Shown here one piece after another: positions 7,086-17,134 of a stretch of 46,094 bases of DNA (its first letter is position 1; each line of letters starts with the position of its first letter). This DNA comes from Nitrosomonas sp. Its GTDB lineage: Bacteria > Pseudomonadota > Gammaproteobacteria > Burkholderiales > Nitrosomonadaceae. The notes below the pieces were generated by a model. The model searched no databases. It had not been told where the DNA came from and saw only the letters and a list, made by a program, of their open reading frames with translations. The stretch spans positions 1-46,094 of the forward strand of contig NZ_JAMWZS010000024.1 of NCBI RefSeq assembly GCF_024282095.1, given 5' to 3'. A program made the position numbers and the translations under genes.

Positions 7086-8063
7086 TTATTGGGTTGATTG
7101 ATCGGCATCTTGATAGCGCTGGCGGTGTTCCTCGCTGCAAAAGAATCGTCCTTTATCTTCGATGGACTCATTTTTCGGGATGAGCAAATTACATTGCGCG
7201 CATTGAACGCGTTCGCTTGCGTCTTTTGGTTTATTTTCTGTGGTGACAGCATCCGGTTTTGTTTCGTTTTCATTCTCCATAGATGTTTCGTCGCCATTAC
7301 TCCAGTTGGCTTTTTGATAATTCTGATCAGTCTGGCTGTATTTGAACTGAAGTCGCTCAGCGAGAAAAATATCTTTGTAACTGACATAAATGGAAGCGAA
7401 CATGACGGGAATCAGAACGATCAACCCAATGCCATAGGGCATCAGGCAAAGAATCGTCAGCACGATGAGCGTAATGCCATAGACTTGGAACGGGATGAAG
7501 TTCTTCAAACAAGCAAAAAAGCTTCTTTGCATGGCAACGATCGGCGGAACGTTATGAAATACCACGAGTAAGGGAGAAAACCAGGAGGCCATCATCAACG
7601 GAATGGAAAGTGTCAGTGCAATCAATGAGGATGTCAGCATGTTGCTCATTACGCCCATCAGTTCACTTTCGTCGACCCTTTTTCCATATAACAACATGTC
7701 AGTCATCTGCGAACCGCCGATCAGCATGACCAGTCCGATGATTAAAATTTGTCCGATCAGATAGACGCCACCAATGGTAATGAGCGGCGCCGAGTTGGTT
7801 CTGAAAGCAGCCAGTAAATGCGCAATCTCAAGCGACTTACCTTGTTCCATATCTTTGCAGCCCAGCATGATTCCGGCCAAGAATACTGGAGAGATCAAAG
7901 TAAAAATAAATTTCCCAAGTAATGGTATGAACGACATGCTCATAGCGATCAATACCAAGGTAAAGCAAACCATTATCCAAGCCAGTGGTGCTTTACGGAA
8001 CAGGTAGAAGCCGCTTAAGATCCATTGTAATCCCTGTTTGGCGTTGACTTGATGAATTTCCAT
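7086..8063 (-). CDS. BPSS1780-type membrane protein fused to a PP0621-like zinc-ribbon domain
   Basis: A 325-residue protein. Residues 1-235 form a polytopic membrane domain with about six hydrophobic helices (for example APLAWIMVCFTLVLIAMSMS, LTIGGV.., LIALTLSIPLMM, IPFQVYGITLIVLTILCLMP). It starts with the MEIHQVNAKQGLQWILSGFY pattern of the betaproteobacterial BPSS1780 family. An acidic linker (about 235-280) leads to a C-terminal domain VQCAQCNLLIPKNESIE and RFFCSEEHRQRY. The spacing C-x2-C ... C-x3-H is that of the PP0621 family of small zinc-ribbon-like proteins, normally stand-alone. The function of both parts is unknown. Start supported by GAGAAAC before the ATG. Confidence 0.75.
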   Translation of the reverse strand: MEIHQVNAKQGLQWILSGFYLFRKAPLAWIMVCFTLVLIAMSMSFIPLLGKFIFTLISPVFLAGIMLGCKDMEQGKSLEIAHLLAAFRTNSAPLITIGGVYLIGQILIIGLVMLIGGSQMTDMLLYGKRVDESELMGVMSNMLTSSLIALTLSIPLMMASWFSPLLVVFHNVPPIVAMQRSFFACLKNFIPFQVYGITLIVLTILCLMPYGIGLIVLIPVMFASIYVSYKDIFLAERLQFKYSQTDQNYQKANWSNGDETSMENENETKPDAVTTENKPKDASERVQCAQCNLLIPKNESIEDKGRFFCSEEHRQRYQDADQSTQ

Positions 8064-8108
8064 GAGTGTTTCTCCAATTAAATCGGTATATCAGCTTCTA
8101 ATGATGAT

Positions 8109-9059
8109 TCAAATCCACAGCTTTTCTATGTTGGCTATGTCTGTAGCATGATTCTTTAATACTTCTCTGAAATGCGTTGGATCCTTGGCATGTGTCAGTT
8201 CTCCCGGACGCGGCAAATGATAGTCATATAATCGGGAAATCCAGAAGCGTAATGCGCCGGCACGCAACATGGCCGACCATGCGCCGTGTTCACTCGAGGA
8301 TAGCGGTCGAATGGCATGATACGCCTCAATCAGTGAAAGTGTACATGTCTCATCCAGTGTTTTGCCTTCAGTCATGCACCAGTCATTCACAGTAATCGCC
8401 AGATCGTATAAGAAAGTGTCATTACAGGCAAAATAAAAATCGATGACGCCACCGATTGTGTTGCCTGTGAACAAGATATTGTCACGGAATAAGTCGGCAT
8501 GGATAACGCCATGAGGTAACACAATGGATTGTTGCGTTGCCTGAAAATTCAATTCGGCGGTCAGTAACGATTTCTCATCGGCTGACAGGAAAGGAATGAT
8601 TTCCGGTGCTTTAGCTTGCCACCATGTTAAGCCGCGCGGATTATTCATTGTATCGTGATAGGAACTGCCTGCTAAGTGCATTTTTGCCAATACTGTGCCG
8701 ACTTCCGCACATTGTGCTGCGGTTGGGTGTGTGACTGATTGTCCGGGTAAACAGGTGACGATCGTGGCCGGCTTATTGTTCAGTGTACCCAGCAATTTGT
8801 GATCGACTCTGGGGATCGGCGCAGGGCAAGGAATACCATGCCCGGATAAATGCGCCATCAGATTCAGATAATAAGGCAATTCGCGGCTGGTCAATTTTTC
8901 AAACAGCGTCAATACAAACTTGCCTTGCGTCGTCGTGACAAAATAGTTGGTATTTTCAATACCCGAGGAGATGCCCTGTAAATTGACCAATTGGCCCAGT
9001 GCGTAATCTGTTAGCCAAGCTGCGAGCTGGCTATCGGTAACGGGTGTAAAAACAGACAT
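8109..9059 (-). CDS. thrB: Homoserine kinase (APH-fold type)
   Basis: A 316-residue homoserine kinase of the Pseudomonas/betaproteobacterial type, which has the aminoglycoside-phosphotransferase fold and is unrelated to the GHMP-type ThrB of E. coli. It phosphorylates homoserine to O-phosphohomoserine in threonine synthesis. Visible are the N-terminal pattern [29 protein letters not shown] (nucleotide loop), the catalytic loop [13 protein letters not shown] (H-x-D-x4-N) and GVIDFYFAC (the DFG-like metal-binding Asp). Length is normal. It is followed on the same strand by the upstream-lying DUF2782 and LOG genes, a neighbourhood with polA that recurs in betaproteobacteria. No strong ribosome binding site is visible. 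Confidence 0.93.
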   Translation of the reverse strand: MSVFTPVTDSQLAAWLTDYALGQLVNLQGISSGIENTNYFVTTTQGKFVLTLFEKLTSRELPYYLNLMAHLSGHGIPCPAPIPRVDHKLLGTLNNKPATIVTCLPGQSVTHPTAAQCAEVGTVLAKMHLAGSSYHDTMNNPRGLTWWQAKAPEIIPFLSADEKSLLTAELNFQATQQSIVLPHGVIHADLFRDNILFTGNTIGGVIDFYFACNDTFLYDLAITVNDWCMTEGKTLDETCTLSLIEAYHAIRPLSSSEHGAWSAMLRAGALRFWISRLYDYHLPRPGELTHAKDPTHFREVLKNHATDIANIEKLWI

Positions 9060-9139
9060 GTATTAGCAGGATAAGCAAGCGTAAAAATGGAAACAGGGAG
9101 ATTTCATTGCGTAGTGTGTTCTTGTGCGCTTTATTAACG

Positions 9140-9526
9140 TTAGAATTTGAAGAATTGCCACATCGGCGGACTGACATCGATGCCGGCCTCGGGATGCGTG
9201 TGATACTCTCTGGTGGTATTTTTCTTCAGATAATAAGGCGGACCAATACGTGGAATGACTTTGATCATCAGTAATTCGCCGTTGATGCGGTGTTCTTCAA
9301 TCGTGTCTTCTCCGCGTTTTATAATGGTAACTTGTGTTTCCAGTTCAGGGTCAGGTTGAATATCCGGCGGAAGCGGTTGATCGGGATCCGGCGGTAATTC
9401 AGGTATTTCGGGTAATGGTATCAAATTATCCGGCCGCGAAGACTTTTTCGACTGTTTGGGAGGGTCGGATTGCGCCATAACAGGGATCGCAGCGCTGAGG
9501 AACAGTATAAGAATAAGTTGGTACAT
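9140..9526 (-). CDS. DUF2782 family exported protein
   Basis: A 128-residue protein with a signal peptide (residues 1-18, cleavage after VMA), then a proline-rich spacer (PLPEIPELPPDPDQPLPPDI). The C-terminal domain ETQVTIIKRGEDTIEEHRIN, LLMIKVIPRIGPPYYL, ending with MWQFFKF, is the signature of the DUF2782 family. Members are periplasmic, of unknown function, and usually sit next to the APH-type homoserine kinase and polA, exactly as here. GGGAACC before the ATG gives a weak ribosome binding site. Confidence 0.8.
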   Translation of the reverse strand: MYQLILILFLSAAIPVMAQSDPPKQSKKSSRPDNLIPLPEIPELPPDPDQPLPPDIQPDPELETQVTIIKRGEDTIEEHRINGELLMIKVIPRIGPPYYLKKNTTREYHTHPEAGIDVSPPMWQFFKF

Positions 9527-9583
9527 GTTGGTTCCCGGTGGGTCAGGATTATTTTGTATTCTACCTAAAATCGTAGGTGACGG

Positions 9584-10303
9584 TTAAAGATTGAGCTGAA
9601 CTTCTTTTTCAGCGGCAGTGGGTTCAAACCCGCTGGTTTCATAATACTGAAAGATTGCACTGACTACTTGATTCGGTTCATCAATGACTTGGATGAGGTT
9701 CATGTCTGCACGTGAGATACAGCCTTCGGAAATTAATGTTTTCTGGAACCAGTCGAGCAATCCCCGCCAGAATTCCGAGTAGACCAGGATGATGGGCATT
9801 TTGCGGGTTTTTCCGGTTTGTACCAATGTCAATGCTTCCATCAATTCGTCCAATGTGCCGAAACCGCCTGGTAATACCACGTAAGCAGTAGCAAATTTAA
9901 CAAACATGTATTTGCGTGCAAAAAAATGACGGAACGTCTGACTGATGTCCTGATAAGCGTTACGATGCTGCTCGTGGGGCAGTTGAATATTTAAACCGAT
10001 GCTGGGTGATTTACCAAAGTAAGCACCTTTATTAGCAGCTTCCATGATGCCGGGGCCACCGCCGGAAATCACCGCAAATCCGGCATCAGAGAGTTGCTTG
10101 GCAATCTGCTCGGCTAATTGATAGTGTGGACTATCCGGCGTGGTGCGTGCGCTGCCGAAAATACTCACGGCGGGTTGAATGGCATCAAGACGCTCCGTTC
10201 CTTCGACAAACTCTGCCATAATTCCAAATAAGCGCCATGACTCTTTTGCTGACCAGGATTTATCTACAGATAAGTGAGTGGCTGGTTTATCTTGTAGACT
10301 CAT
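9584..10303 (-). CDS. LOG family protein (TIGR00730; nucleotide phosphoribohydrolase-like)
   Basis: A 239-residue member of the lysine-decarboxylase-like LOG family, enzymes that cleave cytokinin or purine nucleoside 5'-monophosphates to base and ribose 5-phosphate. The diagnostic motifs are present: SGGGPGIMEAANKGA (about residue 80) and PGGFGTLDELMEALT (about 144). The N-terminal pattern SWRLFGIMAEFVEGTERL is that of the longer betaproteobacterial subgroup. True substrate unknown; a purine or cyclic nucleotide monophosphate is the best guess. The start lies only 15 bp from the divergent polA start. Confidence 0.88.
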   Translation of the reverse strand: MSLQDKPATHLSVDKSWSAKESWRLFGIMAEFVEGTERLDAIQPAVSIFGSARTTPDSPHYQLAEQIAKQLSDAGFAVISGGGPGIMEAANKGAYFGKSPSIGLNIQLPHEQHRNAYQDISQTFRHFFARKYMFVKFATAYVVLPGGFGTLDELMEALTLVQTGKTRKMPIILVYSEFWRGLLDWFQKTLISEGCISRADMNLIQVIDEPNQVVSAIFQYYETSGFEPTAAEKEVQLNL

Positions 10304-10318
10304 AGGAATATCTTATAA

Positions 10319-13045
10319 ATGAAAACATTGTTGTTGGTTGATGGTTCGTCCTATTTATATCGCGCTTTTCATGCATTGCCTGATTTGCGTAATCGCAACA
10401 ACGAACCGACGGGTGCAATTCATGGCGTGCTCAATATGCTACGACGTTTGCACAAGGATTACCACGCTGATTATAGCGCGTGTGTGTTTGATGCAAAAGG
10501 TAAAACTTTCCGCGATGCGCTATATCCTGAATATAAAGCGCACAGACCTGCCATGCCACATGATCTGGCTGTACAGATTGAACCCTTGCACGCTTGTATT
10601 CGCGCACTGGGTTGGCCGATGCTGATTATTGACGGCGTGGAAGCGGATGATGTCATCGGCACCTTGGCGCAACAAGCAGTCGAAGCGGATATGCGCTGCA
10701 TCATTTCAACCGGTGATAAAGATATTGCGCAATTGGTAAACGCAAATATTACGCTGGTAAATACCATGAGCAATGAGATGCTGGACGAGGCGAATGTACT
10801 TGCCAAGTTTGGCGTGCCGCCGGCCCGCATGCTGGATTACCTGATGCTGGTTGGTGATACGGCTGACAATGTTCCGGGTGTGCAGAAAGTGGGACCTAAA
10901 ACAGCCGTCAAGTGGCTTACACAGTATGGATCACTGGATAATCTCATTGCGCATGCCAATGAGATTAAAGGAACTGTGGGTGAGCATTTGCGCGCCGCGT
11001 TGGATTGGTTTGATACAGCGCGCCAGTTGATCACGATTAAATGTGATGTGAATCTGCCGGTTAAAATAACCGATCTTGCGTATCAACCTCAGGATACCGA
11101 GCAACTTATCCGGCTATACGAACAACTCGATATGAAAGCATCGTTACGTGAACTGCGCCAGCAGATAACTGCGGATCAATCCGCAGCAATGATCGCGAAC
11201 GACAGTCAAACGACGGTGACGAATAACGAAAGCGCCCATGCAGGTACTTATCAAACGATCCTTACAGAAGCCGAACTGAATGATTGGTTAGTCCGGCTGG
11301 ATGCGGCGCAACTGGTATCAGTGGATACTGAAACAACCAGTCTAAATCCGATGCAGGCAAAACTGGTGGGCATTTCATTGTGTATTGAAAGCCACCATGC
11401 GGCATATCTGCCGCTGATGCACAGCTATGCCGGTGTGCCGCAGCAACTTCCGTTGGAGATGGTATTAAGCAAACTTAAGCCATGGATGGAGGATGCGACG
11501 AAACCTAAACTGGGGCAGAATTTAAAATACGATAAGCATGTATTTGCCAATCATGGCATTCAATTGAATGGCATTGTGCATGATACGTTGCTTCAATCCT
11601 ACGTGTTGGAATCCCATCGCCCGCACAATATGGACAGTATGGCGCTGCGTCATCTGGATATTAAAACGATCAGCTATGATGAGGTCACGGGGAAAGGCGT
11701 TAACCGCATCGGTTTTGACGAAGTGGCGATTGATACCGCGACCCGGTATGCCGCGGAGGATGCGGACATCACATTGCAATTGCATCAGGTCTTATATCCC
11801 GGTATCCAAAGTGATGATCGGTTGCATTACATCTACCGTGAAATAGAAATGCCGATTCTGGATGTGCTGTTTGAAATTGAACGTAACGGCGTTTTGTTGG
11901 ACTACAAGTTGTTGCAAAAGCAGAGTCACGAGTTGGGTGAGAAATTATACATATTGGAACAACAAGCTTATGTCATCGCCGAACAACCATTCAATCTGAA
12001 TTCGCCCAAACAGATACAGGAAATTCTGTTTAACCGGCTCAAATTGCCGGTCATCAAAAAAACACCCACCGGTGTTCCTTCTACCGATGAAGATGTGTTG
12101 CAGCAGCTGGCGCTGGATTATCCATTGCCCAAGCTACTGCTTGATTATCGTAGCCTCGCCAAGTTGAAGTCGACGTATACCGACAAATTGCCATTAATGA
12201 TGGACCGCAATACCGGACGGGTACATACCAATTATGCGCAAGCGGTGGCGGTAACAGGACGCTTAGCCAGCTCGGATCCGAATTTGCAGAACATTCCGGT
12301 GCGCACCAGTGAAGGCCGGAGAATCCGGGAAGCTTTTATTGCACCGCCGGGTTACAGGATTATTTCAGCCGACTATTCGCAAATTGAGTTACGAATCATG
12401 GCGCATATTTCTCAGGATGACGGTCTTCTGAAAGCTTTCGCAGCCGGTGAGGATATCCATCGGGCGACTGCTGCGGAAGTATTTGGGATTCCGTTGGATC
12501 AAGTGGACCAAGAACAGCGTCGCTACGCCAAAGTGATTAATTTTGGCTTGATCTACGGTATGTCGGAGTTTGGTCTGGCGGCACAATTGGGCATTGAACG
12601 CAGTGCTGCCCGTGCTTATATGGAGCGGTACTTTGCGCGTTATCCGGGGGTGGAAAAATATATGCAGCAAACCCGGGAAAAAGCCAGACAACTGGGGTAT
12701 GTTGAAACCGTTTTGGGGCGCAGACTATGGTTGCCTGAGATCAATAACGCCAATGGAAATCGTCGGCAAGGCGCGGAGCGGGCTGCCATTAATGCCCCCA
12801 TGCAGGGAACGGCGGCGGATATTATCAAGCTGGCGATGATCGCCGTACGTGATTGGTTGCATAAGGAGCAATTGCACAGCAAGTTGATCATGCAGGTTCA
12901 TGATGAGTTGGTGCTGGAGGTGCCCGATGATGAAGTTGTGTTAATGAAAAATGCATTGCCTGACTATATGAGTCAGGTAATGCAGTTGGATGTGCCGCTA
13001 TTGATACAGGTTGGTGTCGGAGATAATTGGGAACAGGCACATTGA
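10319..13045 (+). CDS. polA: DNA polymerase I
   Basis: A 908-residue PolA with three domains. The N-terminal 5'-3' exonuclease (about 1-290; MKTLLLVDGSSYLYRAFHAL, STGDKDIAQLV, LVGDTADNVPGV) removes RNA primers. The 3'-5' proofreading domain (about 300-500) keeps its catalytic acids: VDTETTSLNP (DxE), LGQNLKYDKHV, and YAAEDADIT (YxxxD). The polymerase domain (about 510-908) shows motif A SADYSQIELRIMAH, motif B KVINFGLIYGMSEFGL and motif C MQVHDELVLEVP. All activities therefore look intact. It acts in Okazaki fragment maturation and repair. The divergent LOG gene begins 15 bp upstream, so the promoter must overlap it. It ends 51 bases from the convergent rne. Confidence 0.97.
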   Translation: MKTLLLVDGSSYLYRAFHALPDLRNRNNEPTGAIHGVLNMLRRLHKDYHADYSACVFDAKGKTFRDALYPEYKAHRPAMPHDLAVQIEPLHACIRALGWPMLIIDGVEADDVIGTLAQQAVEADMRCIISTGDKDIAQLVNANITLVNTMSNEMLDEANVLAKFGVPPARMLDYLMLVGDTADNVPGVQKVGPKTAVKWLTQYGSLDNLIAHANEIKGTVGEHLRAALDWFDTARQLITIKCDVNLPVKITDLAYQPQDTEQLIRLYEQLDMKASLRELRQQITADQSAAMIANDSQTTVTNNESAHAGTYQTILTEAELNDWLVRLDAAQLVSVDTETTSLNPMQAKLVGISLCIESHHAAYLPLMHSYAGVPQQLPLEMVLSKLKPWMEDATKPKLGQNLKYDKHVFANHGIQLNGIVHDTLLQSYVLESHRPHNMDSMALRHLDIKTISYDEVTGKGVNRIGFDEVAIDTATRYAAEDADITLQLHQVLYPGIQSDDRLHYIYREIEMPILDVLFEIERNGVLLDYKLLQKQSHELGEKLYILEQQAYVIAEQPFNLNSPKQIQEILFNRLKLPVIKKTPTGVPSTDEDVLQQLALDYPLPKLLLDYRSLAKLKSTYTDKLPLMMDRNTGRVHTNYAQAVAVTGRLASSDPNLQNIPVRTSEGRRIREAFIAPPGYRIISADYSQIELRIMAHISQDDGLLKAFAAGEDIHRATAAEVFGIPLDQVDQEQRRYAKVINFGLIYGMSEFGLAAQLGIERSAARAYMERYFARYPGVEKYMQQTREKARQLGYVETVLGRRLWLPEINNANGNRRQGAERAAINAPMQGTAADIIKLAMIAVRDWLHKEQLHSKLIMQVHDELVLEVPDDEVVLMKNALPDYMSQVMQLDVPLLIQVGVGDNWEQAH

Positions 13046-13096
13046 GATGACATGCGCCTGACGATATCGTGTATTCCGTGGTAGTGTTCGAGCAAA

Positions 13097-15661
13097 TTAT
13101 TCGCGTGTTTCGACTTGCATTAAAGGTTCGGCTTCGGCCGCAACAGCTTCTTTGGTTTTTCTTCTGGGTCGTTTAGGGGTGATGATATCTTCTGTAGCCA
13201 TTTCAACCTTCTCAGGTGGCGTTTCTATCATCACGAGTCCACTTTTCTGCAGATCCGGAAGCTCTTGAATAAGACTGGGTTTAGGTATTGACGGTGTGGA
13301 GACAATAGCGATCGGTTGCTCAGCGGTATCTGAATGATGATCAATCGATGGCGTTTCGGTTTTGGTTCTCTTATTGTGATGTTTTTTAGTGGTAATTTCT
13401 GTTGAATCATCATGCGCAGCAGTTTGTTCGGAAATATTATCAATCCCTGCCACATTACCAGATAGTGGTTTTTCTGTGCTTGGTTGAGAACTGAGCGAAT
13501 CATTGTCACGATCAGCAGTACTGCTTGATACGTGCTCAAATTCTGCATCCTGAGTTTCAGTAGCGCTTTTATCGCGGGCAGATTGTTCCCTGTTTTTATT
13601 ACCACCACGATGTCTACGCACACGTCTTTGTCCATCTGGTCTTGATAAACTACTTTGAGAAGTCGGATTGTCTTTTTCTATTACTGGCAAATCTTCTGTC
13701 AGTGCGGTATCCAGGCGGTTCGAATCGGATTGTTGAACAGGTTTTCTTGCCGCGCTTATCTGCTCTGTAGCGCCCATTGGGTGAGAAGGTTGTTCAGAAG
13801 TGGCGTTATTGTGAGCATCCGCGGAGTTGCTTTGCTTGGCTTGCTTACTAGCGGAAGTATCTTTAGGACGTTCATTCCGATTGCGTCCGCGACGGCTGCG
13901 TACACGCCCGCGATCTTGCGATGCCTTGGGTTTGTCGCTGGATTGTTTGGCCTCCGCATCGGTTTTTGTTTCTTCTGTGCTGGCAGGTTTAAACCAGCTA
14001 AAAAACTTATCCAATAAAGATGTGTCGCGTAGTTTATCATCTCGGTTAGGTGCCGGCTGAGCGGGTGTTATACCTTGAACTGCAGCTTGAGGGCGCACAG
14101 GCTTAGCTTTTTGTTCGGTAAATACTAAATTATTTTCTTCTGTATTTCGCTCAACCATTTTATAGCTGGCTACTGATTCATTGGGTCTTATATCATCATG
14201 ACGTAAGCGTGTGATGCTGTAATTAGGCGTTTCTATATGAATATTAGGTATAAGAATGATATTTATTCTTTGCCGCATTTCAATATCATAGATTTCCGCG
14301 CGTTTCTCATTGAGCAGGTAGGTCGCTACATCAACCGGAAGCTGAACATGCAATGCGCTGGTATTTTCTTTCATGGCTTCTTCTTGGATGATTCTTAACA
14401 CATGCAGTGCCGAAGAATCGGTTCCTCGAATAAATCCTGTGCCGCTGCAACGCGTACATGAGATATAGTTACTTTCACCCAGCGAAGGGCGCAATCGTTG
14501 ACGTGATAATTCGAGCAGACCAAAGCGCGAAATTTTTCCTACTTGAATACGGGCGCGATCCTGGCGTAATGCTTCGTGTAATCTGGCTTCGACTTCGCGT
14601 TGATTACGCTGTACATCCATGTCAATGAAATCAATGACGATGAGTCCGCCTAAGTCACGTAATCTCAATTGACGCGCGATTTCATCCGCTGCTTCAAGAT
14701 TGGTATTCAGTGCGGTGTGCTCAATATCCAATCCCCGGATGGCGCGTGCTGAGTTGACATCAACCGATACTAACGCTTCTGTATGATCAATAACAATCGC
14801 GCCACCTGATGGTAGCGAAACTTGCCTTGAGTAAGCGGTTTCTATTTGATGTTCGATCTGAAAGCGTGAAAATAACGGCACATCATCGTGATAGAATTTG
14901 AGGCGATCCACATTTGCAGGCATGACATGGGCCATAAACTGGCTGGCCTGTTCATAGATGTCACGGCTGTCGATCAGAATTTCGCCGATTTCCTGGTTAA
15001 AGTAATCGCGAATGGCACGGATAACTAAGCTACTTTCTTGATAGATTAGAAAAACGCCATCCTGATTATTGGCCGCTTCTTCAATGGCATACCACAGCTG
15101 TGTCAGGTAATTCAAATCCCACTGCAATTCCTCGGTGCTGCGGCCAATTCCCGCAGTCCTGGCGATAATACTCATGCCTTCCGGAATTTCAAGTTTTGCA
15201 ATCACTTCGCGCAGGTCATTGCGCTCTTCACCGGTTATGCGACGTGATACACCGCCGCTATTGGGATTATTGGGTATTAAAACCAGATATCGGCCCGCGA
15301 GTGAGATATAAGTTGTAAGTGCAGCGCCTTTATTGCCACGTTCATCTTTATCAACCTGAACAATGAGTTCTTGACCTTCTTGGATCAGGTCCTGAATACG
15401 GCTGTTTGTAGAATTGGCATTTTCGCCAAAGCATGACGTGGATATTTCTTTAAATGGCAAGAAACCATGGCGCTCACAACCGTAATCTATAAATGCAGCT
15501 TCCAGACTAGGTTCTATGCGTGTGATGACAGCTTTATAGATATTGCTTTTACGTTGCTCTTTACTGATAGATTCTATGTCGAGATCAACCAGTGTTTGAC
15601 CGTTGACTATGGCGACTCGTAGCTCTTCTGGCTGTGTCGCATTAAATAACATTCGTTTCAT
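13097..15661 (-). CDS. rne: Ribonuclease E
   Basis: An 854-residue RNase E, the main endonuclease of mRNA decay and of rRNA/tRNA processing. The catalytic half (1-about 510) has the S1 domain ([29 protein letters not shown]), the 5'-phosphate sensor region, the DNase-I-like domain with the Mg-binding SVDVNSARA and VIDFIDMD, and the Zn-link CTRC (CTRCSGTGF). The C-terminal 340 residues are low-complexity and charged, with Arg-rich RNA-binding patches ([37 protein letters not shown]) and acidic stretches, as expected of the disordered degradosome scaffold. Its length separates it from RNase G (about 490). A long leader of over 400 bases precedes it, as is usual for autoregulated rne. rluC is divergent, as in many proteobacteria. 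Confidence 0.96.
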   Translation of the reverse strand: MKRMLFNATQPEELRVAIVNGQTLVDLDIESISKEQRKSNIYKAVITRIEPSLEAAFIDYGCERHGFLPFKEISTSCFGENANSTNSRIQDLIQEGQELIVQVDKDERGNKGAALTTYISLAGRYLVLIPNNPNSGGVSRRITGEERNDLREVIAKLEIPEGMSIIARTAGIGRSTEELQWDLNYLTQLWYAIEEAANNQDGVFLIYQESSLVIRAIRDYFNQEIGEILIDSRDIYEQASQFMAHVMPANVDRLKFYHDDVPLFSRFQIEHQIETAYSRQVSLPSGGAIVIDHTEALVSVDVNSARAIRGLDIEHTALNTNLEAADEIARQLRLRDLGGLIVIDFIDMDVQRNQREVEARLHEALRQDRARIQVGKISRFGLLELSRQRLRPSLGESNYISCTRCSGTGFIRGTDSSALHVLRIIQEEAMKENTSALHVQLPVDVATYLLNEKRAEIYDIEMRQRINIILIPNIHIETPNYSITRLRHDDIRPNESVASYKMVERNTEENNLVFTEQKAKPVRPQAAVQGITPAQPAPNRDDKLRDTSLLDKFFSWFKPASTEETKTDAEAKQSSDKPKASQDRGRVRSRRGRNRNERPKDTSASKQAKQSNSADAHNNATSEQPSHPMGATEQISAARKPVQQSDSNRLDTALTEDLPVIEKDNPTSQSSLSRPDGQRRVRRHRGGNKNREQSARDKSATETQDAEFEHVSSSTADRDNDSLSSQPSTEKPLSGNVAGIDNISEQTAAHDDSTEITTKKHHNKRTKTETPSIDHHSDTAEQPIAIVSTPSIPKPSLIQELPDLQKSGLVMIETPPEKVEMATEDIITPKRPRRKTKEAVAAEAEPLMQVETRE

Positions 15662-16096
15662 TTACAAACCTTACGTGTTCTATTTATAAATACACTATCC
15701 ATAAAATTATCGGATAGATTTTTGTGGTATACGTAGTTGTAATGACGAGGTTTGGGCTTGGTGGTTTTATTGTAATATTTGTTTGTCAATTATATATTTC
15801 TTTTTGTTAGTATATTGTTTTGCTTTTATTTCTGTATAGAATTTTTATTTTGTAATGCCTGAACTGGGAAACCTTCTATGCTTGCTTTATTTATTCGTTT
15901 AAGGTACCAGATTTTACATAAAGTTCCAAATAGAACTTTGCGTTATGTCAATCTTCATTGGTATCAAAGAATTTTAAAATAAAAACAAGCTACTTGTTTA
16001 CTAACAGATGAATTCTACAGTATGGATTCTAAAAAGAAATAAGCAGAATACATTTTTAACGAAAATTAATGCACGATTATAACTAAAACAGAAATT
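15662..16096. other. AT-rich rne-rluC divergent intergenic region
   Basis: 435 bases, strongly AT-rich, holding the leaders of rne (minus) and rluC (plus). A small inverted repeat AAAGTTC-N6-GAACTTT-like lies at 15920-15939. In other proteobacteria the long rne leader folds into hairpins through which RNase E represses its own expression; whether such structures exist here cannot be read by eye. A 34-codon ORF on the plus strand is listed separately. Confidence 0.4.
15878..15982 (+). CDS. Possible 34-residue basic small protein
   Basis: An ATG-started frame of 34 codons between rne and rluC encodes MLALFIRLRYQILHKVPNRT and then LRYVNLHWYQRILK. It is basic (several Arg/Lys/His), with a hydrophobic start, and ends 114 bases before rluC. 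There is no good ribosome binding site (only GGGAAAC upstream) and no family I recognise. It could be a leader peptide, a small membrane-associated protein, or chance in AT-rich DNA. Confidence 0.2.
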   Translation: MLALFIRLRYQILHKVPNRTLRYVNLHWYQRILK

Positions 16097-17092
16097 ATGC
16101 ACACAAAAGACTTCTCTGCTCCCTCGGTGGAAAAATTATACATTGAAGAAGAGGTATGGGATCAGCGGGTTGATAATTTTTTGTTTAAACGTTACAGAAA
16201 TGTACCGAAAAGCCACATATATCAATTGCTGAGAAGTGGCCAGGTACGTATTAACGGTAAGCGAATAAATGCCAGTTATCGTTTGCGATTGGGTGATATC
16301 GTACGAATTCCGCCGATTAAAATTGCTGAAAAAAGCGTTTCTTATAAACCCTCCGTTGTCCCCGCAAATTTTTTTACATTCAAGAAAATATTTGAAGATG
16401 ATGCATTGCTGGTAATTGATAAGCCCGGTGGCATGGCAGTTCATGGCGGAAGCGGCATCAGTTTTGGTGTCATTGAGCAATTGCGCGCACAAAATCCATC
16501 CTGGAAATTTCTTGAATTGGTGCATCGTCTTGACAGAGAAACATCCGGTGTCCTGTTACTTGCAAAAAAACGCAGTGCACTCGTTGAGCTGCATCGGCAA
16601 ATTCGCGAAGGCTTAACGGAAAAACATTACTGGGTGATGGTTCAAGGTGAATGGCGCAACGCCAAGCAACATGTCACACTGGCTTTAAATAAATATGTAA
16701 CTGCTACAGGTGAACGGCGTGTTGCGATATCAAACGGTGAGAATACGGGTACAAAAGCAATGCCGGCGCACACCATATTTAAGCTGCAGAAATCATGGAA
16801 AAACTTCAGTCTACTCGACGCCGAATTGAAAACCGGTCGCACACATCAGATTCGTGTGCATCTTGCGCATCTTGGATTTCCTATCATTGGTGATGATAAA
16901 TATGGCAATTTCGAGATGAACAAGCAACTTGCGAAAGCAAATGGCCGAAATCATTTAACGCGAATGTTTCTACATGCGCATGCGCTGCAAATAACGCATC
17001 CGGTTTCGATGGAACGCATGGCACTACAATCCCCTTTATCGAAAGATTTGCAGAAATTTGTGGATCAATTGGATCATCCATTGCAAGCTTAA
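16097..17092 (+). CDS. rluC: 23S rRNA pseudouridine synthase RluC
   Basis: A 331-residue RluA-family pseudouridine synthase. The N-terminal S4 RNA-binding domain (about 20-75: QRVDNFLFKRYRNVPKSHIY, GQVRINGKR, LRLGDIVRIPP) is followed by the catalytic domain with the invariant HRLDRETSGVLLLAKK motif (catalytic Asp near residue 144) and KTGRTHQIRVHLAHLGFPII. RluC modifies positions 955, 2504 and 2580 of 23S rRNA in E. coli. The divergent pairing with rne supports RluC over RluD. The ATG at 16097 gives the usual N-terminus. Confidence 0.93.
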   Translation: MHTKDFSAPSVEKLYIEEEVWDQRVDNFLFKRYRNVPKSHIYQLLRSGQVRINGKRINASYRLRLGDIVRIPPIKIAEKSVSYKPSVVPANFFTFKKIFEDDALLVIDKPGGMAVHGGSGISFGVIEQLRAQNPSWKFLELVHRLDRETSGVLLLAKKRSALVELHRQIREGLTEKHYWVMVQGEWRNAKQHVTLALNKYVTATGERRVAISNGENTGTKAMPAHTIFKLQKSWKNFSLLDAELKTGRTHQIRVHLAHLGFPIIGDDKYGNFEMNKQLAKANGRNHLTRMFLHAHALQITHPVSMERMALQSPLSKDLQKFVDQLDHPLQA

Positions 17093-17134
17093 TCGGGTTA
17101 GCCTTAATAGAATGAAGTGATATAATACTGCGTG

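Noticed and set aside
13655-14060. Plus-strand frames of 77-120 codons opposite rne
   Set aside because: They mirror the Arg/Ser-rich low-complexity C-terminal half of RNase E and have no start signals of their own.
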